A stretch of 64,000 nucleotides of DNA from Pleodorina starrii. Its lineage: Eukaryota; Chlorophyta; Chlorophyceae; Chlamydomonadales; Volvocaceae. Shown one piece after another: positions 59,901-64,000 of this stretch. Every line of letters begins with the position of its first letter. The first letter of the stretch is position 1. Below the pieces are notes generated by a model. The model was not told where the DNA came from and did no database searches. It worked only from the letters and a program-made list of their open reading frames with translations. The position numbers were made by a program, and so were the translations under genes. The stretch spans positions 858,501 through 922,500 of the forward strand of contig BRXU01000011.1 in assembly GCA_030267565.1 (NCBI GenBank). Direction: 5' to 3'.

Positions 59901-62900
59901 GGTTAGTCTATGGGTTGATCTATGGGTTGATCTATGGGTCGGCCTATGGGTGGGCCTATGGGTCGGCCTACGGGTCGGCCTACGGGCCGGCTTATGGGTC
60001 GTCCTATGGTCCGGCTTATGGGTAGGCCTATGGGCCGGCCTATGGGTCGGCCTATGGGTCGGCCCAAGGGCCGGCCTATGGGTCGGCCTATGGGTCGGCC
60101 TATGGGCCGGCCTATGGGTCGGCCTATGGGTCGGCCTATGGGTCGGTCTATGGGTCGGCCTATGGGTCGGCCTATGGGTCGGCCTACGGGCCGGCCTATA
60201 GGTCGGCCTATTGGCCGGCCTATGAGTCGGCCTATGGGCCGGCCTATGGGTCGGCCTGCGGGTAGGCCTATGGGTCCGTCTAAGGATCGGCCTATGGGTC
60301 GGCCTACGGGTCGGCCTACGGGCCGGCTTATGGTTCGGCCTACGGGCCGGCCTATGGGTCGGCCTATGGGTCGGCCTAAGGGTCGGCCTACGGGTCCGCC
60401 TACGGGCCGGCCTATGGGTAGGTCTATGGGTCGGCCTATGGGTCGGCCTATGGGTCGGCCTATGGGTCGGCCTATGGGTCGGGCTAATGGCCGGCCTATG
60501 GGCCGGCCGATGGGTCGGCCCAAGGGCCGGCCTATGGGCCGGCCTATGGGTCGGTCTATGGGTCGGCCTATGGGTCGGCCTAAATGTCGGCCTACGGGCT
60601 GGCTTACGGGTCGGCCTATTGGCCGGCCTATGAGTCGGCCTATGGGCCGGCCTATGGGTCGGCCTGCGGGTAGGCCTATGGGTCCGTCTAAGGATCGGCC
60701 TATGGGTCGGCCTATGGGTCGGCCTATGGGTCGGCCTACGGGCCGGCTTATGGTTCGGCCAACGGGCCGGCCTATGGGTCGCCCTTCGGTCCGGCCTACG
60801 GGTCGGCCTACGGGTCGGCCTACGGGTCGGCCTACGGGTCGGCCTATGGGTAGGTCTATGAGTCGGCCTATGGGTCGGTCTATGGGTCGGCCTATTGGTC
60901 GGCGTAAGGGTCGGCCTACGGGTCGGTCTGTGGGTCGGCCTACAGGCCGGCCAATGGGTCGGCCTATGGGTCGGCCTATGGGTCGGCCTATGGGTCGGCC
61001 TATGGGTCGGCCTATGGGTCGGCCTATGGGTTGGCCTATGGGTCGGCCTACGGGCCGGCTTATGGTTCGGCCTACGGGCCGACCTATGGGTCGGCCTACG
61101 GGCCGGCCTAAGGGTCGGCCTACGGGTCGGCCTATGGGTCGGCGTATTGGTAGGTCTATGGGTCGGCCTTTGGGTCGGCCTATGGGTCGGCCCAAGGGCC
61201 GGCCTATGGGCCGGCCTATGGGTCGGCCTATGGGCCGGCCTATGGGTAGGCCTATGGGCCGGCCTATGGGTCGGCCTCTTGGTCGGCCTATGGGTCCGTC
61301 TAAGGGTCGGCCTATGGGTCGGCCTACGGGTCGGCCTACGGGCCGGCTTATGGTTCGGCCTACGGGCCGGCCTATGGGTCGGCCTATGGGTCGGCCTAAG
61401 GGTCGGCCTACGGGTCCGCCTACGGGCCGGCCTATGGGTAGGTCTATGGGTCGGCCTATGGGTCGGCCTATGGGTCGGCCTATGGGTCGGCCTATGGGTC
61501 GGCCTATGGGTCGGCCTATGGGTCGGCTTATGGTTCGGCCAACGGGCCGGCCTATGGGTCGCCCTTCGGTCCGGCCTACGGGTCGGCCTACGGGTCGGCC
61601 TACGGGTCGGCCTACGGGTCGGCCTATGGGTAGGTCTATGGGTCGGCCTATGGGTCGGTCTATGGGTCGGCCTATTGGTCGGCGTAAGGGTCGGCCTACG
61701 GGTCGGTCTGTGGGTCGGCCTACAGGCCGGCCAATGGGTCGGCCTATGGGTCGGCCTATGGGTCGGCCTATGGGTCGGCCTATGGGTCGGCCTATGGGTC
61801 GGCCTATGGGTTGGCCTATGGGTCGGCCTACGGGCCGGCTTATGGTTCGGCCTACGGGCCGACCTATGGGTCGGCCTACGGGCCGGCCTAAGGGTCGGCC
61901 TACGGGTCGGCCTATGGGTCGGCGTATTGGTAGGTCTATGGGTCGGCCTTTGGGTCGGCCTATGGGTCGGCCCAAGGGCCGGCCTATGGGCCGGCCTATG
62001 GGTCGGCCTATGGGCCGGCCTATGGGTAGGCCTATGGGCCGGCCTATGGGTCGGCCTCTTGGTCGGCCTATGGGTCCGTCTAAGGGTCGGCCTATGGGTC
62101 GGCCTACGGGTCGGCCTACGGGCCGGCTTATGGTTCGGCCTACGGGCCGGCCTATGGGTCGGCCTATGGGTCGGCCTAAGGGTCGGCCTACGGGTCCGCC
62201 TACGGGCCGGCCTATGGGTAGGTCTATGGGTCGGCCTATGGGTCGGCCTATGGGTCGGCCTATGGGTCGGCCTATGGGTCGGCCTATGGGTCGGCCTATG
62301 GGTCGGCCTATGGGTCGGCCTATGGGTGGGCCTATGGGTCGGCCTACGGGTCGGCCTACGGGCCGGCTTATGGGTCGGCCTACGGGCCGGCCTATGGGTC
62401 GGCCTACGGGCCGGCCTACGGGTCGGCCTACGGGTCAGCCTACGGGTCGGCCTATGGCTAGGTCTATGGGTCGGCCTATGGGTCGGCCTAAATGTAGGCC
62501 TATGGGTCGGCCTATTTGTCGGCCTAAGGGTCAGCCTAAGGGTCGGCCTATGGGCCGGCCTATGGGTCGGCCTATGGGTCGGCCTATGGGTCGGCCGATG
62601 GGCCGGCCTATGGGTCGGCCTATGAGTCGGCCTATGGGCCGGCCTATGGGTCGGCCTGCGGGTCGGCCTATGGGCCGGCCTATGGGTCGGCCTACGGGCC
62701 GGCCTATGGGTCGGCCTATGGGTGGGCCTATGGGTCGGCCTACGGGTCGGCCTACGGGCCGGCTAATGGGTCGTCCTATGGGCCGGCCTATGGGTATGCC
62801 TATGGGCCGGCCTATAGGTCGGCCTATGGGTCGGCCCATGGGCCGGCCTATGGGTCGGCCTATGGGTCGGCCTATGGGTCGGCCTATGGGTCGGCCTACG

Positions 62901-64000
62901 GAACGGCCTACGGGTCGGCCTATGGGTGGGCCTATGGGTCGGCCTACGGGTCGGCCTACGGGCCGTCTTATGGGTCGGCCTACGGGCCGGCCTATGGGTC
63001 GGCCTTCGGGCCGGCTTATGGTTCGGCCTACGGGCCGGCCTATGGGTCGGCCTATGGCTAGGTCTATGGGTCGGCCTATGGGTCGGCCTAAATGTCGGCC
63101 TATGGGTCGGCCTATTTGTCGGCCTAAGGGTCGGCCTATGGGTCGGCCTCTTGGTCGGCCTATGGGTCGGGCTATGGGTCGGCCTATGGGTCGGCCTATG
63201 GGTCGGCCTACGGGCCGGCCTATGGGTCGGCCTATTGGCCGGCCTATGAGTCGGCCTATGGGCCGGCCTATGGGTCGGCCTGCGGGTAGGCCTAGGGGTC
63301 CGTCTAAGGGTCGGCCTATGGGTCGGCCTACGGGTCCGCCTACGGGCCGGCCTATGGGTAGGTCTATGGGTCGGCCTATGGGTCGGCCTATGGGTCGGCC
63401 TCTTGGTCGGCCTATGGGTCGGGCTAATGGCCGGCCTATGGGCCGGCCGATGGGTCGGCCCAAGGGCCGGCCTATGGGCCGGCCTATGGGTCGGTCTATG
63501 GGTCGGCCTATAGGTCGGCCAATGGGTCGGCCTACGGGCTGGCTAACGGGTCGGCCTATTGGCCGGCCTATGAGTCGGCCTATGGGCCGGCCTATGGGTC
63601 GGCCTGCGGGTAGGCATATGGGTCCGTCTAAGGATCGGCCTATGGGTCGGCCTACGGGTCGGCCTACGGGCCGGCTTATGGTTCGGCCAACGGGCCGGCC
63701 TATGGGTCGCCCTTCGGTCCGGCCTACGGGTCGGCCTACGGGTCGGCCTACGGGTCGGCCTACGGGTCGGCCTATGGGTCGGTCTATGGGTCGGCCTATG
63801 GGTCGGTCTATGGGCCTATGGGTCGGCCTATGGGCCGGCCTATGGGTCGGCCTGCGGGTAGGCATATGGGTCCGTCTAAGGATCGGCCTATGGGTCGGCC
63901 TACGGGTCGGCCTACGGGCCGGCTTATGGTTCGGCCAACGGGCCGGCCTATGGGTCGCCCTTCGGTCCGGCCTACGGGTCGGCCTACGGGTCGGCCTACG
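50990..64000 (+). repeat. 12-bp satellite array, block 2, continuing past the right edge
   Basis: About 1,080 copies of the same 12-bp unit (GGTCGGCCTATG and variants). The 12-bp register is kept from 50,990 to about 63,810, where a 4-bp loss (CTATGGGCCTATGGG) shifts it. Variant units recur in a fixed order, giving higher-order periods of 7,068 bp and local periods of 780 and 1,812 bp. A 2,346-codon open frame (52866-59906) and many others on both strands arise solely from the periodicity. Each unit contains GGCC, and the frequent GGGCCGGCC variant makes the array dense in CpG. Confidence 0.95.
52831..59898 (+). repeat. 7,068-bp higher-order satellite unit
   Basis: The rare variant run GGGTTAGTCTATGGGTTGATC occurs at 52831 and again at 59899, exactly 7,068 bp (589 x 12) apart. 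The variant order that follows is largely the same after both. Another marker, GCCCTTCGGTCC, recurs at 53689 and 60781 (7,092 bp), so copies differ by a few 12-bp units. Confidence 0.8.

Noticed and set aside
52866..59906. 2,346-codon open frame, and similar giant frames on both strands
   Set aside because: They follow automatically from a 12-bp tandem repeat that rarely contains stops; several frames are open at once and encode only MGRP, YGSA, WVGL or PIGR repeats.
42391..64000. CRISPR-like array
   Set aside because: There are no unique spacers; units are contiguous 12-bp satellite copies, and the genome is eukaryotic.

Overview
The window is nuclear DNA from a photosynthetic, probably ciliated green alga. 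A Chlamydomonas/Volvox-type chlorophyte is my inference. The evidence is GC-rich exons with many short GT-AG introns, eukaryote-specific protein families, a STAY-GREEN chlorophyll Mg-dechelatase and a CEP19 ciliary-base protein. No prokaryotic operon structure is present, and no tRNA, rRNA, CRISPR array or telomere array was seen.

Positions 1-42,000 are gene-rich, with eight intron-containing genes that I could reconstruct exon by exon. In order they are: an RS-domain/S1-domain RNA-binding protein of the ZCCHC17/pNO40 type (minus, runs off the left edge); AAMP/Sqt1-like WD40 protein (minus); a TOM1/TOM3/THH1 membrane protein (plus); CEP19 (plus); a DCN1-like cullin neddylation factor (minus); AIDA (plus); STAY-GREEN with a very long low-complexity tail (plus); and CPSF100/CPSF2, 16 exons (minus). 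Exon phases match at every junction I propose, which is strong internal support. The AAMP and TOM1 genes diverge from a 454-bp interval, and the DCN1 and AIDA genes diverge from a 495-bp interval.

Inside the 1.57-kb intron 6 of the AAMP gene there are three copies of a roughly 95-nt box C/D snoRNA in the host's transcription direction. It has box C, box D, a terminal stem and an 11-nt antisense match to a universally conserved stretch of small-subunit rRNA. AAMP/Sqt1 is itself a ribosome-assembly chaperone, so host and guest would act in the same pathway.

From about 42.4 kb to the right edge the sequence changes abruptly to a 12-bp satellite (consensus GGTCGGCCTATG). It forms two blocks of about 3.4 kb and at least 13 kb. 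Because the unit is a multiple of three and rarely contains stops, it creates giant open frames on both strands; I do not regard these as genes. The second block has higher-order structure, with a 7,068-bp period and local 780- and 1,812-bp periods. Between the satellite blocks lies a 5.2-kb block of three tandem units. Each is bounded by TGTCA...TGACA, and the block is flanked by GGCC on both sides, which resembles LTR or transposon termini. Two of the units are about 2.2 kb and nearly identical. The third unit carries a 56-bp hairpin and a 190-bp element with terminal inverted repeats. The right part of the window is therefore heterochromatin-like satellite DNA next to ordinary euchromatic genes.
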